A DNA stretch of 64,000 nucleotides from Sneathiella sedimenti (GCF_017313765.1 NZ_JAFLNC010000004.1:310001-374000), one strand, 5' to 3'. Positions 54,030 to 64,000 are shown, numbered from the stretch's first letter. Program-made: numbers and translations. Notes: generated by a model not told the origin, from the sequence alone.

Positions 54030-54620
54030 TTATGCCTTGGCGAGATTTTCATTCGCAAAGTCCCAGTTGATCAGGTGATCAAGGAAGGTTGCGATATAAT
54101 CCGGCCGACGATTCTGGAAGTCCAGGTAATAGGCATGCTCCCAGACGTCCATGGTGAGTAATGGCGTGGCGCCATCGGTAAGCGGGCAGGCCGCATTCGG
54201 GGTCTTGGTGACCTTGAGCTTGCCGCCGTCGAGAACCAGCCAGGCCCAGCCGCTACCAAACTGAGTGGCGCCGGCAGCCTTGAATTCCTCGGCAAATTTT
54301 TCGTAAGAACCGAAATCAGCATTGATCTTGTCGGCAATTGCGCCGGTCGGCTTGCCGCCGCCGTTCGGCTTCATGGAATGCCAGTAGAAGGTATGGTTCC
54401 AGACCTGGGCCGCATTGTTGAAGACGCCAGCCTTTGCCGCGTCACCCGCCGTATCCTTCATAATCTCTTCGAGCGATCGGGAGTCGTTGTCGAGGAGATT
54501 GTTCAAATTCGTCACATAAGCGTTGTGATGCTTTCCGTAATGAAAATCGAGGGTATTTTCCGAAATATGGGGAGCCAGAGCATCTTTTGCGTAAGGAAGG
54601 GGGGGAAGTTCAAAAGCCAT
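54030..54620 (-). CDS. sodB: Superoxide dismutase, Fe type
   Basis: 196 aa. Metal ligands His27, His76 (AQVWNHTFYW), Asp158 and His162 (MDVWEHAYY) are all present. Gln72 in the AAQVWNH segment is the position that marks Fe-SOD rather than Mn-SOD. No signal peptide is seen, so the enzyme is cytoplasmic. It converts superoxide to hydrogen peroxide and oxygen. A weak AGAGGA ribosome site precedes the ATG, and the convergent PuuD-like gene shares its terminator. Confidence 0.97.
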   Translation of the reverse strand: MAFELPPLPYAKDALAPHISENTLDFHYGKHHNAYVTNLNNLLDNDSRSLEEIMKDTAGDAAKAGVFNNAAQVWNHTFYWHSMKPNGGGKPTGAIADKINADFGSYEKFAEEFKAAGATQFGSGWAWLVLDGGKLKVTKTPNAACPLTDGATPLLTMDVWEHAYYLDFQNRRPDYIATFLDHLINWDFANENLAKA

Positions 54621-54756
54621 AATTATCCTCTTGCCATTTTATTGGTCAATTTTTCAGTTCATAATTCCGTGAAAATTCAAGCCCCTGAACGGGGAAAGAA
54701 CTCGCATATCGCTACGCTTACAGATATATAGCAAATTATGCGCGCTTCCAGTTTTT

Positions 54757-54762
54757 TATAAT
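54757..54762 (+). promoter_or_regulatory. Candidate -10 element upstream of NDUFAF6-like gene
   Basis: TATAAT (54757-54762) without a good -35. Transcription from it would begin near 54769, giving a 21-nt leader if the GTG at 54790 is the start. Confidence 0.35.
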
Positions 54763-54789
54763 GATTCTATATGAAAGTTGAGACAGCTT

Positions 54790-55623
54790 GTGAATGAGTC
54801 CGGTCAGAACAGCTATCTATCCGATGAAGTTAAGCGATATGATTATGATCGCTGGCTGACAACCCTCTTCGCTCCGCCCGACGCCCGTGATGGGATTTTT
54901 ACGATCCTGGCCTTTCATGCGGAGATTGCGCGAATCCGCGAGACGGTGACTGAACCGCTGCTCGGTGACATTCGCCTGCAATGGTGGCGCGACGCGCTCA
55001 CGTCGATTGCGGGTGGATCCTTGCCCGCCCATCCGGTCGCCGAGGCGGTGGCGCGTCTCATTCCGGCCCATGATCTAGATGTTGGTGACTTTCAGAAACT
55101 GATTGAGGCCCGATCCAAGGATCTTGATCCGCTGCCTTTTGGCCGGACCGACGAGCTGCTGGACTATGCGGAGCAGACCGGTGGTCTGCTAAATGTCCTT
55201 ATTCTGAGAATATTGGGTGAAGAGACGGACGCAGGCCTGGCCGTGGCACGCCAGGTCGGCAAGGCCTATGCGCTTAGTGGCATCCTCAGGGCAGTCCCGT
55301 ATCATGTCGCCCAGGACGTTCTGCGGATTCCCTCGGATGTTATTGCGGCGCATGGCCTGACGGCGGACACACTCTTTACATCAAAGAACCGGGAGGGTTT
55401 CTTTCGGATCATGCAGGAACTGGCGGCGATTGCCGAGCAGGAACAGGCGACGGCGCGCCAGTTGATGCAGGGAAGGCCGAAAACGGAAAAGGCCGCCTAT
55501 CGACTGGCGGCGCTGACGACACTGTATCTCGATCGCCTCCGGACGGCAGGTTATGATCCGGCACATGAGAAAATGGATATTGGAAGATTACGGAAAATAT
55601 TCGCGCTCTTTTTCTGGCGATAG
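54790..55623 (+). CDS. Squalene/phytoene synthase-fold protein, NDUFAF6-like
   Basis: 277 aa. The fold match is clear from LLGDIRLQWWRDALTSIAGG (about residues 57-76) and GGLLNVLILRILG (near residue 132), as in NDUFAF6, a complex I assembly factor. The Asp-rich catalytic motifs of squalene/phytoene synthases are lost: at the first site it has FHAEIARIRETV, and after GILRAVPYH there is no ExxD. So prenyl transfer is unlikely. The GTG at 54790 is a choice; TTG at 54778 is possible. It is convergent with the next hypothetical gene. Confidence 0.8.
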   Translation: MNESGQNSYLSDEVKRYDYDRWLTTLFAPPDARDGIFTILAFHAEIARIRETVTEPLLGDIRLQWWRDALTSIAGGSLPAHPVAEAVARLIPAHDLDVGDFQKLIEARSKDLDPLPFGRTDELLDYAEQTGGLLNVLILRILGEETDAGLAVARQVGKAYALSGILRAVPYHVAQDVLRIPSDVIAAHGLTADTLFTSKNREGFFRIMQELAAIAEQEQATARQLMQGRPKTEKAAYRLAALTTLYLDRLRTAGYDPAHEKMDIGRLRKIFALFFWR

Positions 55624-55641
55624 CGATAGCGAAGAACGGCT

Positions 55642-56580
55642 CTAGACGCCGCCCAGCCGCCAGCTTTGGGATTGCATATAGTTCCGGGCAAGGAACTGAT
55701 AGGTTTCCCTGAGGAGCCGTTCAATCTCCTGGCTTTCCTCAATGATTGCGCTTTTCCATTTATCCAGAATTTCGTGCCAAACCATGAAATGCTGATGGAG
55801 CTTGTCGCGCGTTTTGCGGATCGCAACGACCGTCGGCTGGAAATTCCGAAGGATCACCATGACTTCGCAGGTCTGGGCGTCAATATCGATAAAGTTTCGG
55901 TCGAATTTCCGGATAACCGGATCGATCAGAACCTGCATCCGGCCGATATCGTCGGACGTTGCCCGGTCACGTTTGTAGAGGACCGCTAGTCGATTGAGAT
56001 TGGTACTGATCTTCTTGATTTTTGCATAATGTTCGCGCAAGGCCTCGATGTAGGCGAGCTCGCGTACAACTTCATCGATCTTCGCAACCACGTCTTCGCG
56101 TCGAACACCGAGGTCAACAGCAATCTCGCGGAAGGCCTCCTGAACCTTTTCCTTTGTTTGCGGGTCATTGGATATTTCTTCTAGCTCATTGAGGTTAAGG
56201 ACGACGCCCTCGTTCCCCTTGAGCCAGGATAGAACCTGCATGGTGATGCGGCCGCGGGCAATTTCCTTATGCCTGTCCTCTATTGACCAGGAGGCAGACC
56301 CATCGAGCAGTTCCTTCGGGATAGAGTCATTCGGCCGGATTTCCCGAACATATTTGAGCGCACGACCAACGGTGCTCAGAAGCTGGGCATCCGAGCTTTC
56401 ATCTTCGATACCAAATTCCTTGCACAGGGACTTCGTTGGTATTGCCCCCTTCATTTCGCCAAGATTGACGTAAAAGCAAGGTTCTTTCGTATCGTGAGTC
56501 AGTCTGAAATACGCTCCCTCGAAACTGAAGATCTTATGATCAAACGCGAAGAAGACGTTAGGGTCTCGTTTTTCATCCAT
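55642..56580 (-). CDS. Hypothetical protein, mostly helical, conserved type
   Basis: 312 aa (ATG at 56580; a GTG four codons earlier is an alternative). The N-terminal part looks beta-rich (FFAFDHKIFSFEGAYFRLTH), the rest is charged and helical, with a coiled-coil-like stretch about residues 140-280. There is no signal peptide, membrane helix or enzyme motif, so a cytoplasmic scaffold or regulatory role is possible. I do not recognise the family. It is convergent with the NDUFAF6-like gene and downstream of trmFO on the same strand, 188 bp apart. Confidence 0.7.
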   Translation of the reverse strand: MDEKRDPNVFFAFDHKIFSFEGAYFRLTHDTKEPCFYVNLGEMKGAIPTKSLCKEFGIEDESSDAQLLSTVGRALKYVREIRPNDSIPKELLDGSASWSIEDRHKEIARGRITMQVLSWLKGNEGVVLNLNELEEISNDPQTKEKVQEAFREIAVDLGVRREDVVAKIDEVVRELAYIEALREHYAKIKKISTNLNRLAVLYKRDRATSDDIGRMQVLIDPVIRKFDRNFIDIDAQTCEVMVILRNFQPTVVAIRKTRDKLHQHFMVWHEILDKWKSAIIEESQEIERLLRETYQFLARNYMQSQSWRLGGV

Positions 56581-56768
56581 GGAATTGCCCACTGCATCTC
56601 ATGCAATCAAATAGTCTGGTTTAATATACACTTACTGTCCGCTATTCAGTTTTCCGCCGCGCCGACCTGTCAAAATAGGGGCGTCAGGGCGAATAAATGA
56701 ACGTTCGAGAGTGATCATAGGTAAACATTCTATACAAATGGTTACCGTATTGCGATGTTTTCAAAAAA

Positions 56769-58106
56769 TCAGATCAACGCTTTGTTGAGCCAGCCCGAAA
56801 AGTCCTCTGCGGCACGTGCGGTATAGGCCTGCTTGCGTTCCTTTTTCTTGACCCGGCCTTCCGGGGGCGGAAAAAGTCCAAAATTTACATTCATTGGCTG
56901 GAAGGATTTGGCGTCCGCCCCACCGGTGATATGGCTCAGGATTGCGCCCATGGCCGTGGTAACAGGCGGCAGGGCAAATACGCTCCCCGCGATATCCGCG
57001 GCAGCGAGCCGACCGGCGATCAGCCCGATTGCGGTGCTTTCCACATATCCCTCGACCCCTGTGATCTGGCCCGCAAAGCGGATATGAGGATGATTCTTGA
57101 GGCGAAGCTGTTCATCCAGAACTTCCGGACTGTTGATAAAGGTATTGCGGTGCAGGCCGCCAAGGCGGGCGAACTCCGCTTTTTCGAGCCCGGGAATGGT
57201 CGAGAATATGCGCTTCTGTTCCCCATAGGTGAGCTTGGTCTGGAACCCGACCATATTATAGAGCGTGCCGAGCTTGTTATCCTGACGGAGCTGGACAACG
57301 GCATAGGGTTTCTCGTCCGAATTCGGGTTGGTGAGGCCAACGGGCTTCATGGGCCCAAACCGGAGTGTTTCCGGTCCGCGTTCCGCCATCACCTCAATGG
57401 GCAGGCAGCCATCGAAATAGGGCGTATTCTTTTCCCATTCCTTGAATTCTGTCTTGCCACCCTCATTCAGCGCCTGGATGAAGTCTCTATATTGCGCCTC
57501 GGTCATCGGGCAGTTGATATAGTCGGATCCGTCGCCCTTGTCATAGCGGGACTGGAACCAGGCGATATCAAAATTAATACTGTCTTTATAGACAATCGGG
57601 GCAATGGCATCGAAAAAGGCGAGGGCATCGGCGCCGGTCGCCGCATGGATTTTTTCCGCGAGCGCCCCGGAGGTTAGGGGCCCCGTGGCGATTATTACCT
57701 GTTCCCAGTCGGCGGGGGGCAGGTCCGTGACTTCCGCGCGTTCCAGCGTGACCAGGGGATGGGCTTCTATTTTCTCCTGAACATAGGCGGAGAAACCATC
57801 CCGGTCGACCGCAAGCGCGCCGCCCGCCGGGACCCGGTTGATATCGGCACTCTCCATGATCAGTGAGCCCATATCCCGCATTTCCCGATGAAGGAGCCCA
57901 ACAGCGTTATTTTCCGCATCATCAGAGCGGAAGGAGTTGGAGCAGACAAGTTCCGCGAGACCATCGGTCAAATGCGCATCCGTCCCGCGAACGGGGCGCA
58001 TTTCATGCAGGATGACGGGTACACCCGCCGTAACGAGCTGCCAGGTGGCTTCGCTTCCGGCCAGGCCGCCACCGATAACATGTACGGGTTTTTGATCTGC
58101 ACTCAT
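56769..58106 (-). CDS. trmFO: tRNA (uracil-54-C5)-methyltransferase, folate/FAD-dependent
   Basis: 445 aa flavoprotein that makes m5U54 in tRNA using methylene-tetrahydrofolate. The FAD-binding start is [17 protein letters not shown] (residues 8-24), and the [20 protein letters not shown] segment (near residue 40) is a family hallmark. Presence of TrmFO means the SAM-dependent TrmA is probably absent. It starts 5 bp after the uvrA stop on the same strand and is probably co-transcribed with uvrA. Confidence 0.96.
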   Translation of the reverse strand: MSADQKPVHVIGGGLAGSEATWQLVTAGVPVILHEMRPVRGTDAHLTDGLAELVCSNSFRSDDAENNAVGLLHREMRDMGSLIMESADINRVPAGGALAVDRDGFSAYVQEKIEAHPLVTLERAEVTDLPPADWEQVIIATGPLTSGALAEKIHAATGADALAFFDAIAPIVYKDSINFDIAWFQSRYDKGDGSDYINCPMTEAQYRDFIQALNEGGKTEFKEWEKNTPYFDGCLPIEVMAERGPETLRFGPMKPVGLTNPNSDEKPYAVVQLRQDNKLGTLYNMVGFQTKLTYGEQKRIFSTIPGLEKAEFARLGGLHRNTFINSPEVLDEQLRLKNHPHIRFAGQITGVEGYVESTAIGLIAGRLAAADIAGSVFALPPVTTAMGAILSHITGGADAKSFQPMNVNFGLFPPPEGRVKKKERKQAYTARAAEDFSGWLNKALI

Positions 58107-58111
58107 GGACT

Positions 58112-61006
58112 TTACGCAGCCTTCGTTTTCTTGGTCTTTTTCGCCTTGCCTTCGGCCTGCTTGACCGCGGGCCGCTTGGCGAGAATGTCTTTCAAATACC
58201 GTCCGGTGTAGCTTTCCGGGACCTTGGCAACTTCTTCCGGCGTGCCTTCGGCAACCAGATAGCCGCCCGCATCACCACCATCGGGGCCCATATCCACGAC
58301 CCAGTCGGCGGTCTTGATAACCTCGAGGTTATGCTCAATCACGAGGACGCTGTTGCCCGCATCGACAAGGGCCTGCAGCACTTCCATCAATTTGCGCACA
58401 TCCTCGAAGTGAAGGCCCGTGGTCGGCTCGTCGAGGATATAGAGGGTACGGCCCGTTGCCCGGCGAGAAAGTTCCTTGGCCAGTTTGACGCGCTGCGCCT
58501 CACCGCCTGAGAGGGTCGTCGCCTGTTGCCCGACATGGATATAGCCGAGGCCGACCTGTTGCAACGTCTCGAACTTTTCGCGGACGTTCGGCACGGCCTT
58601 GAAGAACACGGCGGCATCATCAACGGTCATGTTCAGGACGTCGGAGATGGACTTGTCCTTGAACTTGATCTCCAGTGTCTCACGGTTGTAGCGCTCCCCC
58701 TTGCAGACGTCGCATTGTACATAGACGTCGGGCAGGAAGTGCATCTCGATCTTGATCACGCCATCGCCCTTGCAGGCCTCGCAACGGCCCCCCTTCACGT
58801 TGAAGGAGAAACGCCCGGACTTGTAGCCGCGGGCTTTCGCTTCGGGCAGGCCCGCAAACCATTCGCGGATCGGCGTGAAGGCGCCGGTATAGGTCGCCGG
58901 GTTGGACCGCGGCGTGCGGCCGATGGGCGATTGGTCGATATCGACAATCTTGTCGAGCCATTCAATCCCCTCGATCCGGTCATGCGGTCCCGGGTGATTG
59001 CGGTTGTTGTTCAGCTTCTTGGCGATGGCCTTGTACAGCGTCTCGATAATCAGTGACGACTTGCCGCCGCCTGACACGCCGGTCACGCAGGTGAAGGTGC
59101 CAAGCGGGATGTTGACATTCACGCGCTTAAGGTTGTTATGCCGCGCGCCGATGATATGAATCTGGCGGCTTTCCTTGATTTCACGCCGTTGCTTCGGCAG
59201 CGGTACTTCCATCTCGCCGGAAAGATATTTGCCGGTGATGCTTTCCGGCTCTTTCATGATGTCTTCCGGGGTGCCCTGCGCAATCAGGCGCCCGCCGTGA
59301 CGGCCGGCGCGCGGGCCCATATCGACCACATGATCGGCGGTCATGATGGCTTCCTCGTCATGCTCGACCACGATCACGGAGTTGCCCTGATCGCGGAGGT
59401 TGACGAGGGTTTTAAGAAGCCGGGCATTATCACGCTGGTGCAGTCCGATGGACGGCTCGTCCAGAACATACAGCACGCCGGTGAGTCCTGATCCGATCTG
59501 GGAGGCGAGGCGGATACGCTGGCTCTCGCCACCGGAGAGCGTGCCGGAACCCCGCGAAAGCGTCAGATATTCAAGCCCGACATCGACTAGGAAGCCGAGC
59601 CGTTCATTGATTTCTTTGAGCACCCGCTCGGCGATGGAATTGTCCTTGTCCGACAGGGCGGTCGAAAGTTCCTCAAACCACTTGCGGGCATCAAGGATGG
59701 ATTTTGCACAGACTTCGCCGATATGATGGCCATTGATGCGGATGGCGAGGCTTTCTTCCTTCAGCCGGTGACCCCCGCATTTACTGCAGGCTGTCTTGTC
59801 CTGGTATTTTTCCAGGTCCTCGCGGACCCAGCTGCTGTCTGTCTCGCGCCAGCGTCGTTCGATGTTGGGGATAACACCCTCAAACGGCTTGTTGGTCTTG
59901 TAGGTCCGCAGGCCGTCGTCAAAGGTGATCTGGACTTTCGTCTCTCCCGTGCCGAAGAGGATTGCCTGCTGGGCTTCCTCGCTGATCTCTTCCCACGGCT
60001 CCGTAGTCGTAAAGCCGTAATGTTTGGCGAGGGCCTCCAGCGTCTGCATGTAGTAGGGCGCCGGTGTCTGGGACCGGGACCAGGGGGCAATCGCGCCCTC
60101 CCGCAAGCTCAGTGTCACGTCCGGCACGATCTGGTCCGGATCGAAGAACATTTCCGTCCCCAATCCGCCACAGGCGGTGCAGGCACCGTAGGGGTTGTTG
60201 AAGGAGAAGATGCGCGGCTCGATCTCCTCGATCGTGAAGCCGGAAACCGGGCAGGCGAATTTGGAGGAGAACATCGTCCGCTCCTGCGTGTCCGCATCTT
60301 CCACGGCAAACAGGCCATCCGCGAGGTCGAGCGCCGTCTCGATGGAATCGGCAAGACGGCCCTGGATATCCTCATTCAGGACCACGCGGTCCACGACCAC
60401 GTCGATATGATGCTTGATCTGCTTGTCGAGATCGGGCGTCTCCTCGATATCATAGATTTCACCGTCGATCTTGACCCGCTGAAACCCTCGCTTGCGAAGG
60501 TCCAGGAACTCCTTGCGGTACTCGCCCTTGCGGCCGCGCACGATGGGGGCCAGCAGGTACAGCCGCTTGCCCGTGCCCATGGCCATGACCTGGTCAACCA
60601 TCTGGCTAACGGTCTGGCTGGCAATCGGCAGGCCCGTCGCCGGGGAATAGGGCACACCGATACGGGCGTAGAGAAGGCGCAGGTAGTCGTAGATTTCCGT
60701 TACCGTGCCGACCGTGGAGCGCGGGTTCTTCGATGTGGTTTTCTGCTCGATCGAGATAGCCGGGCTGAGGCCGTCAATATGATCCACATCCGGCTTCTGC
60801 ATCATCTCCAGGAACTGCCGGGCATAGGCTGACAGGCTTTCCACATAGCGCCGCTGCCCCTCCGCATAGATGGTGTCGAAGGCAAGGGAGGACTTGCCGG
60901 ACCCGGAAAGACCGGTGATTACCACCAACTGGTCGCGGGGGATATCGATATTGACATTCTGCAAGTTATGTTCGCGTGCGCCGCGGATGCTGAGGATCTT
61001 CTGCAT
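58112..61006 (-). CDS. uvrA: Excinuclease ABC subunit A
   Basis: 964 aa DNA damage-recognition ATPase of nucleotide excision repair. Two ABC units are clear: Walker [14 protein letters not shown] (near residue 33) and [13 protein letters not shown] (near residue 643), signatures [14 protein letters not shown] and [14 protein letters not shown]. Zinc-finger cysteines appear in [28 protein letters not shown] and [17 protein letters not shown] -10 sits 6 bp before the ATG with no Shine-Dalgarno, so the message may be leaderless. It is divergent from ssb; I see no clear LexA box. Confidence 0.98.
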   Translation of the reverse strand: MQKILSIRGAREHNLQNVNIDIPRDQLVVITGLSGSGKSSLAFDTIYAEGQRRYVESLSAYARQFLEMMQKPDVDHIDGLSPAISIEQKTTSKNPRSTVGTVTEIYDYLRLLYARIGVPYSPATGLPIASQTVSQMVDQVMAMGTGKRLYLLAPIVRGRKGEYRKEFLDLRKRGFQRVKIDGEIYDIEETPDLDKQIKHHIDVVVDRVVLNEDIQGRLADSIETALDLADGLFAVEDADTQERTMFSSKFACPVSGFTIEEIEPRIFSFNNPYGACTACGGLGTEMFFDPDQIVPDVTLSLREGAIAPWSRSQTPAPYYMQTLEALAKHYGFTTTEPWEEISEEAQQAILFGTGETKVQITFDDGLRTYKTNKPFEGVIPNIERRWRETDSSWVREDLEKYQDKTACSKCGGHRLKEESLAIRINGHHIGEVCAKSILDARKWFEELSTALSDKDNSIAERVLKEINERLGFLVDVGLEYLTLSRGSGTLSGGESQRIRLASQIGSGLTGVLYVLDEPSIGLHQRDNARLLKTLVNLRDQGNSVIVVEHDEEAIMTADHVVDMGPRAGRHGGRLIAQGTPEDIMKEPESITGKYLSGEMEVPLPKQRREIKESRQIHIIGARHNNLKRVNVNIPLGTFTCVTGVSGGGKSSLIIETLYKAIAKKLNNNRNHPGPHDRIEGIEWLDKIVDIDQSPIGRTPRSNPATYTGAFTPIREWFAGLPEAKARGYKSGRFSFNVKGGRCEACKGDGVIKIEMHFLPDVYVQCDVCKGERYNRETLEIKFKDKSISDVLNMTVDDAAVFFKAVPNVREKFETLQQVGLGYIHVGQQATTLSGGEAQRVKLAKELSRRATGRTLYILDEPTTGLHFEDVRKLMEVLQALVDAGNSVLVIEHNLEVIKTADWVVDMGPDGGDAGGYLVAEGTPEEVAKVPESYTGRYLKDILAKRPAVKQAEGKAKKTKKTKAA

Positions 61007-61211
61007 TCGGATAGTATACCTGACCTGTGCTTGAAACTGTGCCGGAATTTATAGGGTATCATGTGAAAAGGCCAGACTTATTGGCAAAATATGTTTTCAT
61101 TTTGTTCACGGCCGACATTATGCTCGAAAAGCACTGGCCAGAGCCGCTTTTGCACGTTATTGTCTGGCCAGAATTTTTTAAAAGAATACAGAATCGGAAG
61201 CGGAACACACC

Positions 61212-61718
61212 ATGGCGGGCAGCGTTAATAAAGTCATTCTTGTTGGAAATCTGGGGGCGGATCCTGAGGTTCGATATATGAACAACGGAAAGCCCGTCTG
61301 TAACCTGCGTGTTGCGACGAGCGAATCCTGGAAAGACCGCGACAGCGGCGAACGGCGCGAGCGGACGGAATGGCATAGGGTCGTTATATTCAACGAGGGG
61401 CTTTGCAAGATTGCCGAGCAGTTCCTGAAAAAAGGCTCCAAGGTTTATCTGGAAGGCCAGTTGCAGACCCGCCAGTATGAGCAGGATGGGATCACTAAAT
61501 ATTCAACGGAAATCGTGCTGCAGGGCTTCAACTCTGCACTGACCATGCTGGATAGCGCCGGTGGCGGCCAGGGGCAGGGCGCAGGCTATGGCGGCGGCGC
61601 GGCGCAGCAGGGCGGCAATGATTTCGGCGGCGGGGGTGCCCCTGGCGGTGATCGCAGCTATGGCGGTCCGTCCGGCAGCGGCATGGGCGGCGATTTTGAT
61701 GACGATATCCCGTTCTAG
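61212..61718 (+). CDS. ssb: Single-stranded DNA-binding protein
   Basis: 168 aa. The OB fold opens with [20 protein letters not shown], followed by WHRVVIFNE and [16 protein letters not shown] Gly-rich linker with GGGG/Gln repeats (about residues 115-155) leads to the acidic tip DFDDDIPF, which binds repair partners. GGAAGCGGAAC precedes the ATG. It is divergent from uvrA with 205 bp between them. Confidence 0.97.
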   Translation: MAGSVNKVILVGNLGADPEVRYMNNGKPVCNLRVATSESWKDRDSGERRERTEWHRVVIFNEGLCKIAEQFLKKGSKVYLEGQLQTRQYEQDGITKYSTEIVLQGFNSALTMLDSAGGGQGQGAGYGGGAAQQGGNDFGGGGAPGGDRSYGGPSGSGMGGDFDDDIPF

Positions 61719-61745
61719 GAGCGTGGTAATCACGACGAAACAAGG

Positions 61746-61777
61746 AAAAGGCTGTCCGTCACGGGCGGCCTTTTTTT
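61746..61777 (+). terminator. Terminator after ssb
   Basis: GGCTGTCC-GTCAC-GGGCGGCC stem (two G-U pairs in RNA) followed by seven T residues, 28 bp after the ssb stop. Confidence 0.9.
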
Positions 61778-61811
61778 ATGAGATGGAAAGACAGGCAGAG
61801 GAGGGTAACGC

Positions 61812-62195
61812 ATGGCGCTGGATCATATTTCCGTTGCTGTGAAGGATCTGGAAAAAGCCGGGAGGTTTTACGATGTGGTTTTTGCGCCTCTGGGCATGGT
61901 CCGGCTGGCGGATCGTCCCGAAACCATTGGCTATGGCAAGAAGTTCCCGGAATTCTGGATCAATGCGCGCCCCGATATGGCGCCGGTCCCTGCTGATACC
62001 GGGGTTCATATCGCCCTCCGTGCCCGCAGCGAGGAGCTGGTCCTCGATGTCTACCAGACGGCGCTGACCAATGGCGGATATGATGCCGGCGCCCCCGCGC
62101 CGCGTCAGGCCGTGCTCGGCCCCTATTTCGGTGCCTTCTTCAAGGACCCTGATGGAAACAAGGTCGAGATTTTGACCTTCCCCAAACCCGAGTAG
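61812..62195 (+). CDS. VOC (glyoxalase-fold) family protein
   Basis: 127 aa, starting ALDHISVAVKDLEKAGRFYD, the standard first strand and helix of the vicinal-oxygen-chelate fold. Probable metal ligands are His4, His66 (TGVHIALRA) and Glu120 near KVEIL. The C-terminal GAFFKDPDGNKVEILTF is typical. Exact substrate is unknown; VOC proteins act as glyoxalases, dioxygenases or resistance proteins. It lies 21 bp before a hydantoinase-A-type gene on the same strand, so the two may work together. Confidence 0.85.
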   Translation: MALDHISVAVKDLEKAGRFYDVVFAPLGMVRLADRPETIGYGKKFPEFWINARPDMAPVPADTGVHIALRARSEELVLDVYQTALTNGGYDAGAPAPRQAVLGPYFGAFFKDPDGNKVEILTFPKPE

Positions 62196-62216
62196 CCCGG
62201 CGGGTATGGTGGCATA

Positions 62217-64000
62217 ATGGCGCTATTGCTGGGGATTGATACCGGAGGCACCTATACGGATGCCGTGCTGTTCGATGAGGAGCGGGGCGTGATCGCCAGC
62301 GCCAAGTCTCTTACCACGCGGGCAAATTATGCCGTCGGTATCGGCAAGTCTGTGGCGGCCGTGGTCGCGGCGGAAAAGATTTCTCCCGCCGATATCGGTC
62401 TTGTTTCCCTTTCGACAACGCTGGCGACTAACGCGCTGGTGGAGGGGCAGGGCGGCCGTGTCTGCCTGGTCATGATCGGTTTTGACGAGGCGGCGCTGGA
62501 TCGCAATGGCCTGCGCGAAGCCCTGAAGGGTGATCCCGTCATATTTTTGGGCGGTGGGCATAACGGGCAGGGAGAGGCCGAGGTTCCGCTCGACGAGGCA
62601 GCGCTTGCGGCGGAGCTCGCAGAAAAGGCGGGTCATGTCACGGCCTTTGCGGTTGCCGGCCTTTTCGCCATCCGCAACCCCGAGCATGAACTCCGGGTTC
62701 GCGAACTAATTCTACAGCGGTCAGACAGCTACAGCGTCACGTGCAGTCATGAGCTTTCCAGCAAGCTCGACGGACCGCGGCGGGCGCTGACGTCTGTCCT
62801 GAATGCGCGGCTGATCAATCTTATCCATCACCTGATCACCTCAAGCGAGTCCCTGTTCGCGGAGATGAAAATTGACGCGCCGCTGATGGTGGTGCAGGGG
62901 GATGGCGCCCTGATCTCGGCGGAGATTGCCAAGGTGAAACCGATCGAGACGATCCTTTCCGGTCCGGCGGCAAGCCTTGTCGGCGCGGCCTACTTAAGCG
63001 GCGAGAAAAACGCGATTGTCTCGGATATCGGCGGGACGACGACAGATATTGCGGTTCTTGAAAACGGCAGTCCACGCCTTGATGCAGATGGCGCGACCGT
63101 TGGCGGCTGGCGCACCATGGTGGAGGCGGTGGCGATCCATACGGTCGGGCTTGGCGGGGATAGCGAGGTGGCGGCGGTCAAGTCCGGATTCGGGCTCGCG
63201 CTGGCGCTGGGGCCGCGGCGCGTGGTGCCGGTCAGTCTGCTCGCCGTGGACTATCCCGATCTTGTGCAGACCACACTGGACGCGCAACTGTTGCGGGAGC
63301 GATGGCAGGATAATTTTGGCCGCTTTGCCCTTGCGGTGGGTCGGGAAAGCGCGCATCTGGCCATCCTTTCTGATCTCGAAAGAGAGCTGCTCGCCGAGTT
63401 GCAGGCTGGACCAATGCCTTTGGAGAAGCTGGTCACGCGGAGAAAACAGGCGGCAGCGCTGGACCGGCTGGTGTCGGCGGGCCTGGTGATGATTGCCGGG
63501 CTGACGCCGTCAGATGCGGCGCATGTTCTGGGGCTGCACGAAGCCTGGGACCGGAGCGCGGCGGAAAAGGCGGCGACCCTCTTTGCCCGGCAAAAGGATG
63601 GGCGCGGTGTTCCGCTCGCCCGGTCGGCGACAGAGGTGAGTGACATGATTTTTAACGCGCTGGTGACCACATCGAGTGAGACATTACTCGCCGCGGCGCT
63701 GGGCAAGGATTCCTTACTGACGCCGGGCGAGGCAGTGACGGTTCTTCATGCGGCGCACAGGGAGGATCCCCATCCGCTGGTCAATGTGGATATTGGCCTT
63801 CGCCTGCCGGTTATCGGGCTCGGCGCGTCGGCCCATATCTACTATCCGGAGGTGGCGGCACGACTCAAGACAAGGGCCGTCATCCCCGGACATGCCGGTG
63901 TCGCCAATGCGGTGGGTGCGGTGGTAGGGCAGGTCCGTGTGAGTGCCCATGCCAGTATTTCCCCGACGGATAACGACGGCTATCGCCTTTATCATAGCGG
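62217..64000 (+). CDS. Hydantoinase A / oxoprolinase family protein, C-terminus cut by window edge
   Basis: At least 594 codons, open to the right edge of the window. The ATPase motifs LGIDTGGTYTDAVLFDE (near residue 5) and IVSDIGGTTTDIAVLE (near residue 264) are clear. Near residues 385-440 there is an inserted segment (ELLAELQAGPMPLEKLV, then AGLVMIAGLTPSDAAHVLG) that resembles a winged helix. It is longer than the other hydantoinase-A protein here (515 aa), so it belongs to a different subclass. It starts 21 bp after a VOC gene. The product may open a cyclic amide with ATP; the downstream partner lies outside the window. Confidence 0.88.
   Translation, partial: MALLLGIDTGGTYTDAVLFDEERGVIASAKSLTTRANYAVGIGKSVAAVVAAEKISPADIGLVSLSTTLATNALVEGQGGRVCLVMIGFDEAALDRNGLREALKGDPVIFLGGGHNGQGEAEVPLDEAALAAELAEKAGHVTAFAVAGLFAIRNPEHELRVRELILQRSDSYSVTCSHELSSKLDGPRRALTSVLNARLINLIHHLITSSESLFAEMKIDAPLMVVQGDGALISAEIAKVKPIETILSGPAASLVGAAYLSGEKNAIVSDIGGTTTDIAVLENGSPRLDADGATVGGWRTMVEAVAIHTVGLGGDSEVAAVKSGFGLALALGPRRVVPVSLLAVDYPDLVQTTLDAQLLRERWQDNFGRFALAVGRESAHLAILSDLERELLAELQAGPMPLEKLVTRRKQAAALDRLVSAGLVMIAGLTPSDAAHVLGLHEAWDRSAAEKAATLFARQKDGRGVPLARSATEVSDMIFNALVTTSSETLLAAALGKDSLLTPGEAVTVLHAAHREDPHPLVNVDIGLRLPVIGLGASAHIYYPEVAARLKTRAVIPGHAGVANAVGAVVGQVRVSAHASISPTDNDGYRLYHS

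Noticed and set aside
61007-61211. SOS (LexA) box between uvrA and ssb
   Set aside because: Neither the alphaproteobacterial GTTC-N7-GTTC nor the CTGT-N8-ACAG pattern is present in the intergenic DNA.

Overview
The window looks like chromosomal DNA from an alphaproteobacterium, most likely near the Rhodospirillales or a sister order. The main evidence is gene order: a Pcm-like methyltransferase, tolC, a PopZ-family gene and valS in one block; a SPOR protein, nagZ, an M50 protease, scpA, scpB, tatABC, serS, surE, pcm and an NlpD-like gene in another; then a DUF815 ATPase, yajC, secD, secF, Mth938-like, NDUFAF6-like, trmFO, uvrA and ssb. Base composition is moderately GC-rich. I see no rRNA, tRNA, insertion sequence, phage gene or CRISPR array, so species-level placement is not possible from the window alone.

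Region 1-10.4 kb is the main accessory locus. It has two divergent AroM-family genes (one cut by the window edge), a complete dipeptide-type ABC importer with a Tat-exported binding protein, a regulator that fuses an AroM domain to a LuxR-type helix-turn-helix, a DUF917 (S-methyl-thiohydantoin-desulfurase-like) protein and a hydantoinase-A/oxoprolinase-type ATPase. Together they look like a self-regulated system for taking up and opening a hydantoin-like, thiohydantoin-like or other cyclic amide compound. The substrate is unknown. A second hydantoinase-A gene runs off the right edge of the window.

Region 10.5-14.5 kb is a four-gene set: circularly permuted ATP-grasp, alpha-E, transglutaminase-like protease and the Anbu proteasome-like peptidase. 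It is a known association of unknown function, probably making and trimming a peptide-like product. Region 14.6-20.5 kb is the envelope and housekeeping block (Pcm-like, TolC, PopZ, ValRS). Region 20.5-31.9 kb is mixed: PAP2 phosphatase, amidase, thioesterase, acyl-CoA synthetase, an unusual Cys/His-knuckle plus membrane plus OmpA-like protein, ilvD, two orphan lipoproteins and a membrane protein with an L7/L12-like tail.

Region 32-47 kb is the conserved chromosome backbone. It is unusual in two ways: at the place where alphaproteobacteria normally carry argS there is an intact gene for an ArgS-like protein that has lost the catalytic core, and an iron-type ABC permease and ATPase pair sits between scpB and tatA behind a Fur-like box. 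Region 47-49.7 kb carries a MerR regulator divergent from a thiopurine methyltransferase gene, with a textbook 19-bp-spacer, SoxR-like operator between them. Region 49.9-62.2 kb covers protein export (yajC-secDF), a PuuD-like membrane protein, Fe-superoxide dismutase, an NDUFAF6-like protein, trmFO, uvrA and ssb, then a VOC protein and the partial hydantoinase gene.

Functional assignments are from sequence motifs and remembered family knowledge; no database search was run.
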